A DNA stretch of 64,000 nucleotides from contig NZ_JACHDY010000004.1 in assembly GCF_014201315.1 (NCBI RefSeq), forward strand, positions 372,001 to 436,000, given 5' to 3'. Below are positions 34,288 to 41,754 of the stretch, piece by piece. Each line of letters starts with the position of its first letter. Positions within the stretch are counted from its first letter, which is position 1. The notes below the pieces were generated by a model. The model was not told the origin of the DNA, did not search any database, and was given only the letters and a program-made list of their open reading frames with translations. The stretch comes from Edaphobacter lichenicola. GTDB taxonomy: Bacteria; Acidobacteriota; Terriglobia; Terriglobales; Acidobacteriaceae. The position numbers and the translations under genes are program-made.

Positions 34288-34764
34288 TTGAAACTCACGA
34301 AGGTCCTTTTCTGCGCAGTCGCGATCTTTGCGTTGGGAGTGCTTCCCTTATCAGGCTATGGTCAAACCCACACCAAGCCGACCGAGAGCGAGCGCAAGGA
34401 GTTGCTCACTGTTCGCTTGCTCGTGTGGGACAGCTACTTCGACAACGATCAAAAGCAATTGAAGAAGCTGATCGGTGATGACTTCCTGACGATCAACCCT
34501 GGAGAGGAACACTGGCAGGACAAAGAAGAGTTCTTGACTGGAGCTCAGCACTTCGCCGAACATCATGGCAAGCTCGTGTCCTTGGACTTCCCGAAGACCG
34601 AGATCCAGGAGTTCGGAGACGTCGCCGTCCTCTACTCCCTCGTACGCATCACGATGGAGAGCGACGGCAAGCGGGAATCTCTCAGCTGCCGCTCGACCGA
34701 GATATTTCACAAGAGAGAGGGCCAGTGGGTGAATACGGGCGCACACGTCGACTCGGGACGATAA
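34288..34764 (+). CDS. Exported DUF4440 / SnoaL-like (NTF2 fold) protein
   Basis: A 158-residue product from TTG 34288, which follows AGGAGA by six bases; the longer frame has no ribosome site. A signal peptide (KLTKVLFCAVAIFALGVLPL) is followed by a single NTF2-like domain with LLVWDSYFDNDQKQLKKLIG and DDFLTINPGEEHW, then FGDVAVLYSLVRITM and a terminal WVNTGAHVDSG. Proteins of this fold act as small-molecule-binding or isomerase-like domains; the role here is unknown. A monocistronic gene flanked by repeats on both sides. Confidence 0.8.
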   Translation: MKLTKVLFCAVAIFALGVLPLSGYGQTHTKPTESERKELLTVRLLVWDSYFDNDQKQLKKLIGDDFLTINPGEEHWQDKEEFLTGAQHFAEHHGKLVSLDFPKTEIQEFGDVAVLYSLVRITMESDGKRESLSCRSTEIFHKREGQWVNTGAHVDSGR

Positions 34765-34820
34765 GCAAGACAAAACGCACGAAATAGAGAGAGTTTCTCA
34801 CGCCATACCATTGGGTGCCC

Positions 34821-34870
34821 CATTCATGCAGTTTCATCGCATGAGTGGGTCTTCGAGCGAAGCTCGAACC
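34821..34870 (+). repeat. REP-like palindromic element, copy 1
   Basis: A 50-bp block with a perfect 7-bp stem and GAA loop (TTCGAGCGAAGCTCGAA, 34852-34868), 57 bp after the DUF4440 stop. It shares 42 of 50 bases with 41101-41150. A third partial copy on the opposite strand lies at about 41699-41724. Confidence 0.65.
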
Positions 34871-34987
34871 GCTCTCCGTCATCCTCCCGACGTCCTCCTC
34901 CGCCTCCACTAATCACGACTGTGCTAAATTTCTAGGCCTACACACAATGGGCTCCGGGCCACGACCTGAAGTTTGTCAGGAGGTCCC

Positions 34988-35836
34988 ATGAAACGACGCA
35001 CCTTTCTATTTGCGGCTCTCTTCCTTCCAATCCTCCCAGCAACGTGGAGCCAGCAACTTGGCAAAAGGATCACAAACAAAGACGTCATCGACATGGTGGG
35101 CCTCGGCCTCTCCGACGACATCATCATCACTAAAATCCGCTCCGCCGCTGCGGGAGGAACCCTGCAGTTCGACACCAGCGTCGACAGCCTCAAGGAGCTC
35201 AAGGCCGCCAAGGTCTCCGACGAAGTCATCAAGGTGATGATTAATCCCGCTCCCCCCGCCGCCCCGGTCGTAGTCGCCGCCACACCCATCTCGAACGATC
35301 CTGGCCTCCCACCTCCGGAGGTCGGCGTCTACTGGAAGAACAGCAACGCATTCGTTCTCATCGAGGGACAGGCAATCAGCCAGGCAAAGGTCGGCGGCAA
35401 GGCCGGCAGCATGTTCACCTACGGCATGCGAAACGAACATTGGGACGCTTATCTTAACGGACCGCAATCGAAGAACGTCATCAATGACCGTCAGCCCGTC
35501 TTCTATCTCTACGTCCCTGATGGCGCCAGCGCATCCGACTTCATCCTGATCATCCTCGAAAAGAAAGGGAACCGCAGGGAGTTCCAGATAGGAAGCTTCG
35601 GTGGTATCACTGGCGGCAAATCAGGCGTCAAGCGGGACAAGGAGGTCGCCTTCACCGCCGAGCACGCAGGAATCAGGACCTACAAGATCAAACTGGACGC
35701 AGCCATGAAGCCGGGAGAATACGCCTTCTTCATGGGCACAGGCCAGCAGGCAACCATGGCCGGAGGTTCCACAGGAGGAGCCAGGTCGGGAGGCGCCGCC
35801 GCCGGAAGGATCTACGATTTCAGAATTCCGGAGTGA
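34988..35836 (+). CDS. Secreted protein of unknown function
   Basis: A 282-residue protein from ATG 34988 with AGGAGGT upstream. A signal peptide ends near TWSQ. A helical module follows (about residues 28-85: TNKDVIDMVGLGLSDDIIIT and KELKAAKVSDEVIKVMI), which resembles a short repeat module seen in acidobacterial secreted proteins. After a Pro-rich link there is a beta-rich domain of about 170 residues with no recognised family, ending in a Gly/Ala/Ser-rich stretch and IYDFRIPE. It may be an envelope protein; no function is assigned. Confidence 0.7.
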   Translation: MKRRTFLFAALFLPILPATWSQQLGKRITNKDVIDMVGLGLSDDIIITKIRSAAAGGTLQFDTSVDSLKELKAAKVSDEVIKVMINPAPPAAPVVVAATPISNDPGLPPPEVGVYWKNSNAFVLIEGQAISQAKVGGKAGSMFTYGMRNEHWDAYLNGPQSKNVINDRQPVFYLYVPDGASASDFILIILEKKGNRREFQIGSFGGITGGKSGVKRDKEVAFTAEHAGIRTYKIKLDAAMKPGEYAFFMGTGQQATMAGGSTGGARSGGAAAGRIYDFRIPE

Positions 35837-35973
35837 CCCAAGAACCCTCCGCGACGCCGCACCGTCTTTGCATCTCGGGTGCTCAACCGGAGCGACACTA
35901 CTCCTTCACTTTGCTTTCGCGCACGATAAAACGAGCACGTTTAATGCTATGGTGCTTCTTCCCAAAAAATGCA

Positions 35974-36029
35974 TTGACAGGGCAATAAAGTATCAGGCAG
36001 TGTGTTACACGCTGAGGTGGTGGCCTCAG
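35974..36029 (+). promoter_or_regulatory. Promoter and 5' stem-loop leader, copy 1
   Basis: TTGACA at 35974-35979 is followed, 37 bases from its first base, by GCTGAGGTGGTGGCCTCAG (36011-36029), which folds as a CTGAGG/CCTCAG hairpin. Between them lies TCAGGCAGT (35993-36001). All three elements recur at the same spacing before the paralogous gene (36883-36938). If TTGACA is a -35 box, the hairpin would be the very 5' end of the transcript; no good -10 box is seen. Confidence 0.6.
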
Positions 36030-36123
36030 ATTGACTTAGCTGTCTAGTCTTCCTCCGCGATGCTAATTACCCAACGGTCCCGGGCTCCCACTGATGACGT
36101 CTGTTAACTCCGTGAGGTGGATC

Positions 36124-36864
36124 TTGATATTTCATCATGGCAATCACCATCGTGTCGTCCTCAGACAATCAATCACCTGGGGTCTCGTCTTCACAATATG
36201 CGTGAGCATAATCCGGTATGGGAGCAGCCAGACCGGCAAAGCTCCGGAAACCAAGAGTATCGTCGCCAGAATCCATGCCACCGGCATCGTCTTCAACACC
36301 ACCGACCCGAAGCTCAAACGAGAGATGCTTGCCATCTCGAAGAAGACGCCAGCCTCAAGTTATTTATTTTCCGCGAAGGATCATGAATCGGATCGCCCCG
36401 TCCTGACGGGCCGACTTGCATTCTCCGATGTCGTCCAGACCGGGATGGCTGTCAACTCCTCCAGATCGGCGCTGATAGGAACAAAGGGCGCACTCATAAC
36501 TGATTACTTCGCCATCAATTCCATATTCTCCACGGTTGTTATCAACACCATACACAGCATCAGCGCGATCGATGGCAAAAGCGATGCGAGTACTACGGGC
36601 GACGCAACCATTACCGGAGATAACAGCACCACGAATACCACTGCCATCAGCTCCGCAGGCAGCTCTCTAGGAGACGGTTTGGACACCCGTTTCAGCTTGG
36701 ACAACCGTTCTAGAATCGCATTGGAACAGTATGTTGATGTCATCGCTTCGGTCGATCACGGACTCTATAATGCTTATTTGGTCGACGGAAAAGGTCAGAT
36801 CTTCGACCTCGACGGTCACCTCATGAAAAAAGATGACATTCGCTTCCGCAGTCAGCAGCCATGA
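36124..36864 (+). CDS. Membrane-anchored exported protein, paralogue 1, unknown family
   Basis: A 246-residue protein. The TTG start at 36124 (after GAGGTGG) is chosen because it aligns without gaps to the ATG of the paralogue at 37038. One N-terminal hydrophobic segment (SITWGLVFTICVSIIRYG) is followed by a conserved core: ATGIVFNTTDPKLKREML, SYLFSAKDHESDRPVL and GRLAFSDVVQTGM. The middle is rich in Ser, Thr, Asn, Asp and Gly. The conserved C-terminus reads LEQYVDVIASVDHGLYNAYL. No family is recognised. It is the first gene of a cluster that leads to the HTTM protein; the conserved ends and variable middle suggest a processed precursor or surface protein. Confidence 0.7.
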   Translation: MIFHHGNHHRVVLRQSITWGLVFTICVSIIRYGSSQTGKAPETKSIVARIHATGIVFNTTDPKLKREMLAISKKTPASSYLFSAKDHESDRPVLTGRLAFSDVVQTGMAVNSSRSALIGTKGALITDYFAINSIFSTVVINTIHSISAIDGKSDASTTGDATITGDNSTTNTTAISSAGSSLGDGLDTRFSLDNRSRIALEQYVDVIASVDHGLYNAYLVDGKGQIFDLDGHLMKKDDIRFRSQQP

Positions 36865-36882
36865 AAAATGGCAAAATAAACC

Positions 36883-36938
36883 TTGACATGCAGTAAACCG
36901 TCAGGCAGTTTACCAGTATGCTGAGGTGGTGGCCTCAG
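36883..36938 (+). promoter_or_regulatory. Promoter and 5' stem-loop leader, copy 2
   Basis: TTGACA (36883-36888) and the identical 19-base stem-loop GCTGAGGTGGTGGCCTCAG (36920-36938), again 37 bases apart, with TCAGGCAGT (36901-36909) between. An extra inverted repeat GTAAAC/GTTTAC surrounds the TCAGGCA block here. A second hairpin, GACTCC/GGAGTC (36997-37014), lies just before the ribosome site of the following gene. Confidence 0.6.
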
Positions 36939-37037
36939 TTCGGGCCTGGGAACTTTCATTTTAGTGTCTCAACGGATTACTACCGGCCCCGGGCCCGACT
37001 CCGATCAAGGAGTCCCAACACTCAGTGGAGGTAGATC

Positions 37038-37838
37038 ATGTCCTCTGAACTACGAAGTTGCCAATATGCCATCCTGAGACGCTCCGTTCTCTGGTGCGTC
37101 GTATTCACCGTATGCGTGACGGTAATCAGGTATGGAGGCAGTCAGACCGGAAAATATCCGGGAGCCAAGGGAGTCGTTGCCAAAACCCGAGCAACTGGCA
37201 TCGTCTTCAACACCACTGATCCAAAGCTCAAACGCGAGATGCTTGACATCGCAAAGAAGACGCCCTCCTCCAGCTATCTCTTCTCGGCTAAGGATCGCGA
37301 GTCTGATCGCCCTGTCCTGATGGGCAGGTTGGCATTCGCTGACGTCGTACAGACCGGCATGGTGTTGAACTCTTCAAAATCCGCCTTCATAGGAACGAAG
37401 GGCGCAATCATAACGGACTATTTCACCACCAACTTTGTATTTTCGACGTACATTATCAATGGCACAAACAGTACAAATCAGACCAACAGTACAAATGCCA
37501 CCAACAGCACGAGTGCCACCAACAGCACGAGTGCGACCAACAGCACGAGTTCGACCAACAGCACAACCGATACGACCAGTACTGTCGATACGAATAGCAC
37601 CAACGAGACCAACGGTACGAGCAGCACCAACGACACCAACGGAACCAACGACACGAACGAGACTGGTCACAGTTGTCTCGCCGGCCGCTTCAGCTCTGTC
37701 CTTGAGCAGTATGTCGATGTAATAGCCTCGGTAGATCGCGGTCTCTACAACGCTTACCTGATCAATGCGAAGGGGCAGGTCTTTGATCTGCAGGGACGCC
37801 TCATGTCGAAAGAAGACATTCATTTCGGAAATCAGTAA
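37038..37838 (+). CDS. Membrane-anchored exported protein, paralogue 2, with Thr-Asn-Ser repeat tract
   Basis: A 266-residue paralogue of the upstream protein, starting at ATG 37038 after GGAGGT. The membrane segment (SVLWCVVFTVCVTVIRYG), the ATGIVFNTTDPKLKREML block, the SYLFSAKD-ESDRPVL block and the C-terminal LEQYVDVIASVDRGLYNAYL block are almost unchanged. The middle differs: about 65 residues consist of TN(S/A/G/D/E)T-type units with no aromatic or basic residues. Paralogue 1 has a shorter Ser/Thr-rich stretch in the same place. The stop is 43 bp before the next gene. Confidence 0.75.
   Translation: MSSELRSCQYAILRRSVLWCVVFTVCVTVIRYGGSQTGKYPGAKGVVAKTRATGIVFNTTDPKLKREMLDIAKKTPSSSYLFSAKDRESDRPVLMGRLAFADVVQTGMVLNSSKSAFIGTKGAIITDYFTTNFVFSTYIINGTNSTNQTNSTNATNSTSATNSTSATNSTSSTNSTTDTTSTVDTNSTNETNGTSSTNDTNGTNDTNETGHSCLAGRFSSVLEQYVDVIASVDRGLYNAYLINAKGQVFDLQGRLMSKEDIHFGNQ
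37499..37552 (+). repeat. Tandem 18-bp coding repeat
   Basis: Three near-identical copies of ACCAACAGCACGAGTGCC encode TNSTSA. They sit inside a longer degenerate tract (37460-37670) of related ACC-AAC-(AGC/GGT)-ACG units. The in-frame triplet structure points to expansion by slippage under coding selection. Confidence 0.75.
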
Positions 37839-37881
37839 TCGGGTTACGAACCTTCTTCGATCTCGAGGACGCATAGTTCTG

Positions 37882-38412
37882 ATGCCAGTCTATGATCAAT
37901 CGCGTGTCTCCATAGGCCTATCTACCCTCAGGAACATAGGCGTTGCGGCATTGGGTTTGCTACAGGTCTTTTGTGTCTTCACCAGCACCTTCGCCATTTC
38001 GCTCGGGACAAGGTATCCCACTGCGCTTCATTGGCTCCATGCCTACATGGAACTCACCGGTACTGACAGCACCTTCAAATTCTTTGCACCTCACGTTGCC
38101 AGCCAGGCTATCGCAGAGGTAACCAGCTATAGCTCGGGAGCGGTCACGCACTTCACCCGCTACAGACGCGTTCGCAACGACGTGGACTTCAGAATAATCG
38201 CATTTAGCCTGGGCCTCATGCAGAAACAGCGCTATACCCTGCTTGGTTATGCACTGGCCGAAGATGCCATAAAGACAGACCCCGCGGTGGATCGGGTCGA
38301 GGTAAAACTAGGCTTCTGGCAGGTTCGTCCCCTGCGCGAGAGCAAAACTCAAAGTCCGCAATTCCTCGTTCTCTATCGGGGAGATTACGCCCGAACCGGG
38401 ATAGGCCCATGA
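37882..38412 (+). CDS. Small membrane protein paired with HTTM protein
   Basis: A 176-residue protein from ATG 37882. One N-terminal membrane helix (NIGVAALGLLQVFCVFTSTF) is followed by a soluble domain that opens YMELTGTDSTFKFFAPHVAS and contains RRVRNDVDFRIIAFSLGL and VKLGFWQVRP. The W/F-x-FFAP type motif after a single helix recalls the short partner proteins that often accompany HTTM genes (SdpA or DUF5819 type). This resemblance is by plan rather than proven homology. The stop codon overlaps the HTTM start (ATGA), so the two are translated together. Confidence 0.65.
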   Translation: MPVYDQSRVSIGLSTLRNIGVAALGLLQVFCVFTSTFAISLGTRYPTALHWLHAYMELTGTDSTFKFFAPHVASQAIAEVTSYSSGAVTHFTRYRRVRNDVDFRIIAFSLGLMQKQRYTLLGYALAEDAIKTDPAVDRVEVKLGFWQVRPLRESKTQSPQFLVLYRGDYARTGIGP

Positions 38413-39473
38413 TTACCCTTGGCGTCGCTCGCGATCACTCGATTGTTTCTGCGTTTGTTCTTATCCTCCGACGAGGCTTGACCAAAGCCGGCAAGGCATT
38501 TCTGAAATCGACAGAAAAGTCCGCATTCGCCTACCTTCGAATCGGTACCTCCCTGGTCCTGCTGACACAATGCTTCGGCGAGTCCGGAAGCCTTTTGCGC
38601 CTCTACGGCGAGCATGGTCTCCTGCCCTGGCAGATCGGAGACTATGTCGCATATCCCATGCTCCCAAGGCTTAGCGCGATTGCACATTACCTCACCTACC
38701 TTCATCTATCTTCCGACTCATCTGTCTTCCTGATTTTTGGCGTGTACGTCCTCTCTCTATTCTGTTTGTTGCTTGGCCTTGAAACTCGACTCGCCGCGTT
38801 GTCATCCTGGTTTCTGCATCTCGCTTTTATCGCCACAAGCTACACAAGCGTCTATGGTGTCGATGTATTCACTAATATCGCTCTCTTTTATTGCTTTGTT
38901 GGGCCTTCGGGCCACTGCCATTCGCTGGATAACCGCCTTCGTAAGCGGAGCTATGCTGCACTCAGAGCCACGCTTTGGCTGCGCACATTGCAGATTCATC
39001 TTTGCCTCGTGTATCTCTCTGCAGCCATTGAAAAGTCTCGAGGACGTGATTGGTGGACCGGAGAATCAATCTGGCGTGCCGTCATGCAGCCTCAATTTGG
39101 TGGAATTGTATCGTTTCAGTGGCTGGCGCACTTTCCTGTGTTCGCCGTCTTGGCTGGGTGGTCAACCCTGCTGGTCGAAGGTTTGTATTGCATTCTAATT
39201 TGGATTCCTAAAATGCGGCCGATATGGCTTTGCGCCATCATCGCACTACACCTCGGCATCGGCCTCTTTATGGGGCTGCATCTGTTTGCAGCGATCATGA
39301 TCGTGCTCAGCGTCTCTGCCTTTGGATCGGAATACCTCAATCGAGCGCTCGCGTACCTCGCTGCTTTTGCTCGAGGTTATCCACGTCGATCATCCTTGCC
39401 GCCAGGTGAAGCATCAGCGCACCGATCGTGTTCGCATTCTTGTCGAACAGGTAGTCGAGCTGATCCTGCGTGA
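38409..39473 (+). CDS. HTTM-domain (vitamin-K-dependent carboxylase-like) membrane protein, altered C-terminus
   Basis: A 354-residue multi-pass protein. It shows HTTM hallmarks: an N-terminal helix with AYLRIGTSLVLLTQC, a YGEHGLLPW loop, then TLQIHLCLVYLSAAIEKSRG followed by RDWWTGESIWRAVMQPQF, and further helices to about residue 325. HTTM domains occur in gamma-glutamyl carboxylases and in SdpB, which helps mature a toxin peptide. The last ~25 residues are Ser/Arg-rich and lie antisense to a DinB gene, so the native end has been lost at about 39395. It is coupled to the preceding gene by a 4-base overlap. Confidence 0.8.
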   Translation: MITLGVARDHSIVSAFVLILRRGLTKAGKAFLKSTEKSAFAYLRIGTSLVLLTQCFGESGSLLRLYGEHGLLPWQIGDYVAYPMLPRLSAIAHYLTYLHLSSDSSVFLIFGVYVLSLFCLLLGLETRLAALSSWFLHLAFIATSYTSVYGVDVFTNIALFYCFVGPSGHCHSLDNRLRKRSYAALRATLWLRTLQIHLCLVYLSAAIEKSRGRDWWTGESIWRAVMQPQFGGIVSFQWLAHFPVFAVLAGWSTLLVEGLYCILIWIPKMRPIWLCAIIALHLGIGLFMGLHLFAAIMIVLSVSAFGSEYLNRALAYLAAFARGYPRRSSLPPGEASAHRSCSHSCRTGSRADPA

Positions 39474-39762
39474 GGTCGCGAGTCGGCCCCAGCACAGCGC
39501 CCTCCATCCAGGTCAGCATCGACACCATCGTGCCGATCTGCGGGGTATACCCGGGCCTCGGCCCGATCATGTTGATCGTCGCCTTGTCATACGGCGGCGC
39601 GGTGCGCGGCATCGGCGTGCGCTTGGCCGGCGGCGGAACCGGCGCAGGCGACTGACCCGAACTGGCAGGTGGTGCAGCCTGGCCAAACAACGGCACACCA
39701 GCCGCAAGAACACCTAGAGCCGACTGAGCAAGAAACGTCCGGCGCGTGGAAGCATAGTGCAT
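39395..39762 (-). pseudogene. DinB-like protein with twin-arginine-type signal, C-terminus lost
   Basis: ATG 39762 opens a signal with STRRTFLAQSALGVLAAGVP. A Pro-rich link and a DinB-family beginning follow: MVSMLTWMEGAVLGPTRDLT, QDQLDYLFDKNANTIGALML and HLAA. After HLAA, where the family continues with a metal-binding helix bundle, the frame passes into sequence that is antisense to the HTTM gene and stops at 39337. About half of the domain is missing. Confidence 0.7.
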
Positions 39763-39890
39763 CGAAATCTCCCGTCTTTACGAGACACCAAGCTTACACT
39801 CACTCCCAGCACCGCACACATAAATTCACTTGACGCCCCCAAAAGCGAGCGCACCCTTACCTCACACCAATCCGAGAAGGGAATCCCTCC

Positions 39891-40430
39891 ATGCGCAACG
39901 CTCTCTTCGCACTCCCGCTCCTAGCCTCTGCCCTGATCCTCCCCCGCGCCGCCCACGCCGACACCAGCGACCTCTTCACCATCACCGGCGACTCCAACAC
40001 CTACACCTTCACCCTTCCGGAACAGTTCACCTTCGCCGTCCCTCTCCACCTCGTCACCATTCCGTCCCTCACCACCACCGGAACCATCGACGGAGTCGGC
40101 GGCAAAACCTTCGATGTCACCTTCTTCACCACCATCGGCAACACGGGCGAGAGCCTGAGCTTCAACGGAATCACCCTCGCCGGCCCCCCACTCATCTCCT
40201 TCGTCTCCTCCTCCGGCAACTTCGACACCGCCGCCATCGACTCCGGCTCCTACCAGTTGATCGACTACGCCAACTCCATCAAAGGCCCTGACTACTACCA
40301 CCTCACCATCACCCCTGCGACAACCCCGCCAACCCCACCCGCCGTCCCCGAGCCCTCCACCCTCCTTCTCCTAACCACCGGCGCTCTGGCTCTTCTCCTC
40401 GCCACCCGCATAACGCCGCCAACTCCCTGA
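39891..40430 (+). CDS. PEP-CTERM exported protein
   Basis: A 179-residue protein with signal peptide (RNALFALPLLASALILPRAA), a ~130-residue beta-rich Thr/Ser-rich domain and a C-terminal sorting tail: VPEPSTLLLLTTGALALLLA followed by TRI. The Val-Pro-Glu-Pro motif plus helix plus basic end defines PEP-CTERM proteins. These are cleaved by exosortase and usually released to the exopolysaccharide matrix. No exosortase gene is in the window. The strong C-ending codon bias differs from the region-2 relics. Confidence 0.9.
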   Translation: MRNALFALPLLASALILPRAAHADTSDLFTITGDSNTYTFTLPEQFTFAVPLHLVTIPSLTTTGTIDGVGGKTFDVTFFTTIGNTGESLSFNGITLAGPPLISFVSSSGNFDTAAIDSGSYQLIDYANSIKGPDYYHLTITPATTPPTPPAVPEPSTLLLLTTGALALLLATRITPPTP

Positions 40431-40435
40431 ACAAT

Positions 40436-40474
40436 CTCGAACCTCGACCTCTTCCACACCTAGGCTACTGCCAT
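40436..40474 (-). pseudogene. Short relic of the STAS-protein gene start
   Basis: Read from ATG 40474 on the minus strand the codons give MAVA-stop-VWKRSRF, closely matching the first codons (MTVAQVWKSSKF) of the intact STAS gene at 42892. About 39 bp survive, with an in-frame TAG, just outside the left arm of the long inverted repeat. Confidence 0.5.
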
Positions 40475-40502
40475 CGAGCGAGTCAGTCCCTCTCCCCAAC
40501 GG

Positions 40503-40702
40503 TTCATTCCCAAAACGGGAAACCCAAAAATAAACCCAGAATCCGTGTCACATCTTTCATCACCACAAACGATGACTGCTTAATCACCACGTTTACCACG
40601 CAAAACACCACAACGGCACTACAAAAACACCACGTCTTGCACCCGGTTTTTCTCAAAAACCCCAACAAAACACCACAAACTCACCCCTCAAAAAAACTTC
40701 TC
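40503..40702 (+). repeat. Long inverted repeat, left arm
   Basis: About 200 bp that match the reverse complement of 41755-41951 with roughly 80% identity by eye. Shared blocks include GATGACTGCTTAATCACCAC, CCGTGTCAC and several AACACCACA units. It has no coding content of its own and begins 28 bp after the STAS relic. Confidence 0.8.
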
Positions 40703-40708
40703 ATCCGA

Positions 40709-41002
40709 TCAAGCTCCCTCAGCAATCCGAAAATCTCTCTTCACGCCCGACCCAAGCACATCTAGAGCCTTCTTATAATCCGTGCTCTCATACGCAGCCA
40801 AAGCATCCGCATAGCTGTCAAACTCCACCACCACCGTCATCTGCTTCAACCCGGCCTCCAAAGCCGTAACCTCACTCTTCGGCGACACCAGAACCCGCGC
40901 CCCAAATGGCGCCAACGCCGCTCCAGCCAACTCCACATAGCTCTTCATCGTCGCCTCGTCACCAACCGTATGGTACGCAACCACCCAATAGCCCTTCTTC
41001 AT
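40709..41002 (-). CDS. DUF1330 protein
   Basis: A 97-residue ferredoxin-like single-domain protein starting MKKGYWVVAYHTVGDEAT at ATG 41002. The frame runs further upstream, but the family begins here, with GAGGGCGAT before it. Typical DUF1330 features are the opening KGYWV strand, LAPFGARVLV, MTVVVEFDSYADALAAYES and the final RDFRIAEG. It is a dimeric alpha/beta-barrel protein of unknown substrate. Divergent from the DUF4188 gene and enclosed with it by the long inverted repeats. Confidence 0.88.
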   Translation of the reverse strand: MKKGYWVVAYHTVGDEATMKSYVELAGAALAPFGARVLVSPKSEVTALEAGLKQMTVVVEFDSYADALAAYESTDYKKALDVLGSGVKRDFRIAEGA

Positions 41003-41100
41003 ATCGCCCTCTCTCCGATCCGTTCGCAAGTTGGATGCGACCACCGAGAATACGACTCATCTCTCCGACGGCAGGCCATAGAGGAACTCAAGCCGCGGCC

Positions 41101-41150
41101 CATTCCTGCAGTTTCATCCCATAAATGAGCATTCGAGCGAAGCTCAAACC
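41101..41150 (+). repeat. REP-like palindromic element, copy 2
   Basis: Matches copy 1 (34821-34870) at 42 of 50 bases and includes TTCGAGCGAAGCTC as the hairpin. It lies between the divergent DUF1330 and DUF4188 genes. A partial inverted copy follows the DUF4188 gene at about 41699-41724. Confidence 0.65.
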
Positions 41151-41204
41151 CCTCACGGCATCCCCAAACGAGATCATCCGATCAGGTTATAAACTTCTGC
41201 CCAT

Positions 41205-41676
41205 ATGCCCACCATCCACGCAGGCCGCTACTCCACCCGCATCGAAGGCCCCTTCGTCATCTTCCTCATCGGCTTTCGCATCAACCGCCCGCTCGCCTTC
41301 AACAAGTGGATCCCCGTTGCCAAAGCCATGGGCCCCATGCTCCAGGAACTCTACACCAACCCCATCTCGGCTTCCTCGCCGCCCAGACCTCCCTCTACTG
41401 GCCCGGCATCACGATGATCCAGTACTGGCGCAGCTTCGACCAACTCGTCGACTACGCCCAGTCCCGCAACGCCGCCCACCTCCCCGCCTGGAAGGCCTTC
41501 AACCAGAGCGTCGGCGACGACGGCTCCGTCGGCATCTGGCACGAAACCTACCAGGTCGCCGCCGGCAAGTATGAGTCGATCTACGCCAACATGCCCGCTT
41601 CGGCCTCTCCCTCGCCGGCACCCACGAACCCGCGACCGGCCACCCCCGCGACGCCCGCTCCCGCATGCAGCCGTGA
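41205..41676 (+). pseudogene. DUF4188 protein gene with two frameshifts
   Basis: ATG 41205 gives MPTIHAGRYSTRIEGPFVIF and GFRINRPLAFNKWIPVAKAM, then the frame shifts near 41370. The next frame gives LGFLAAQTSLYWPGITMIQY, LPAWKAFNQSVGDDGSVGIW and HETYQV-AGKYESIYANMP. A second shift near 41600 leads to RFGLSLAGTHEPATGHP, RDARSRMQP and TGA 41676. Joined, this is a full-length DUF4188 (monooxygenase-like) protein of about 157 residues. Both breaks are single missing bases in GC-rich DNA, so sequencing error is possible. Confidence 0.75.
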
Positions 41677-41754
41677 CCTCTCTGTCGGCTCCCGAAACCA
41701 GCGTTCGCTTCGCTCGAATACCCACAACTCAGAATTGAGATATGGCACCCGGCA

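Noticed and set aside
37480..37670. CRISPR-like array
   Set aside because: The repeats are contiguous 18-bp coding units without unique spacers.
37435..37722. A proline-threonine-rich frame inside paralogue 2
   Set aside because: It is the +1 shadow of the Thr-Asn-Ser tract; low-complexity coding DNA gives long open frames on all phases.
36124..37838. The two paralogues as SdpC-type toxin precursors
   Set aside because: The HTTM neighbour suggests an Sdp-like system, but neither protein shows the SdpC N-terminal GEDYFRGLLFGQG-type motif or the hydrophobic toxin core near the C-terminus.
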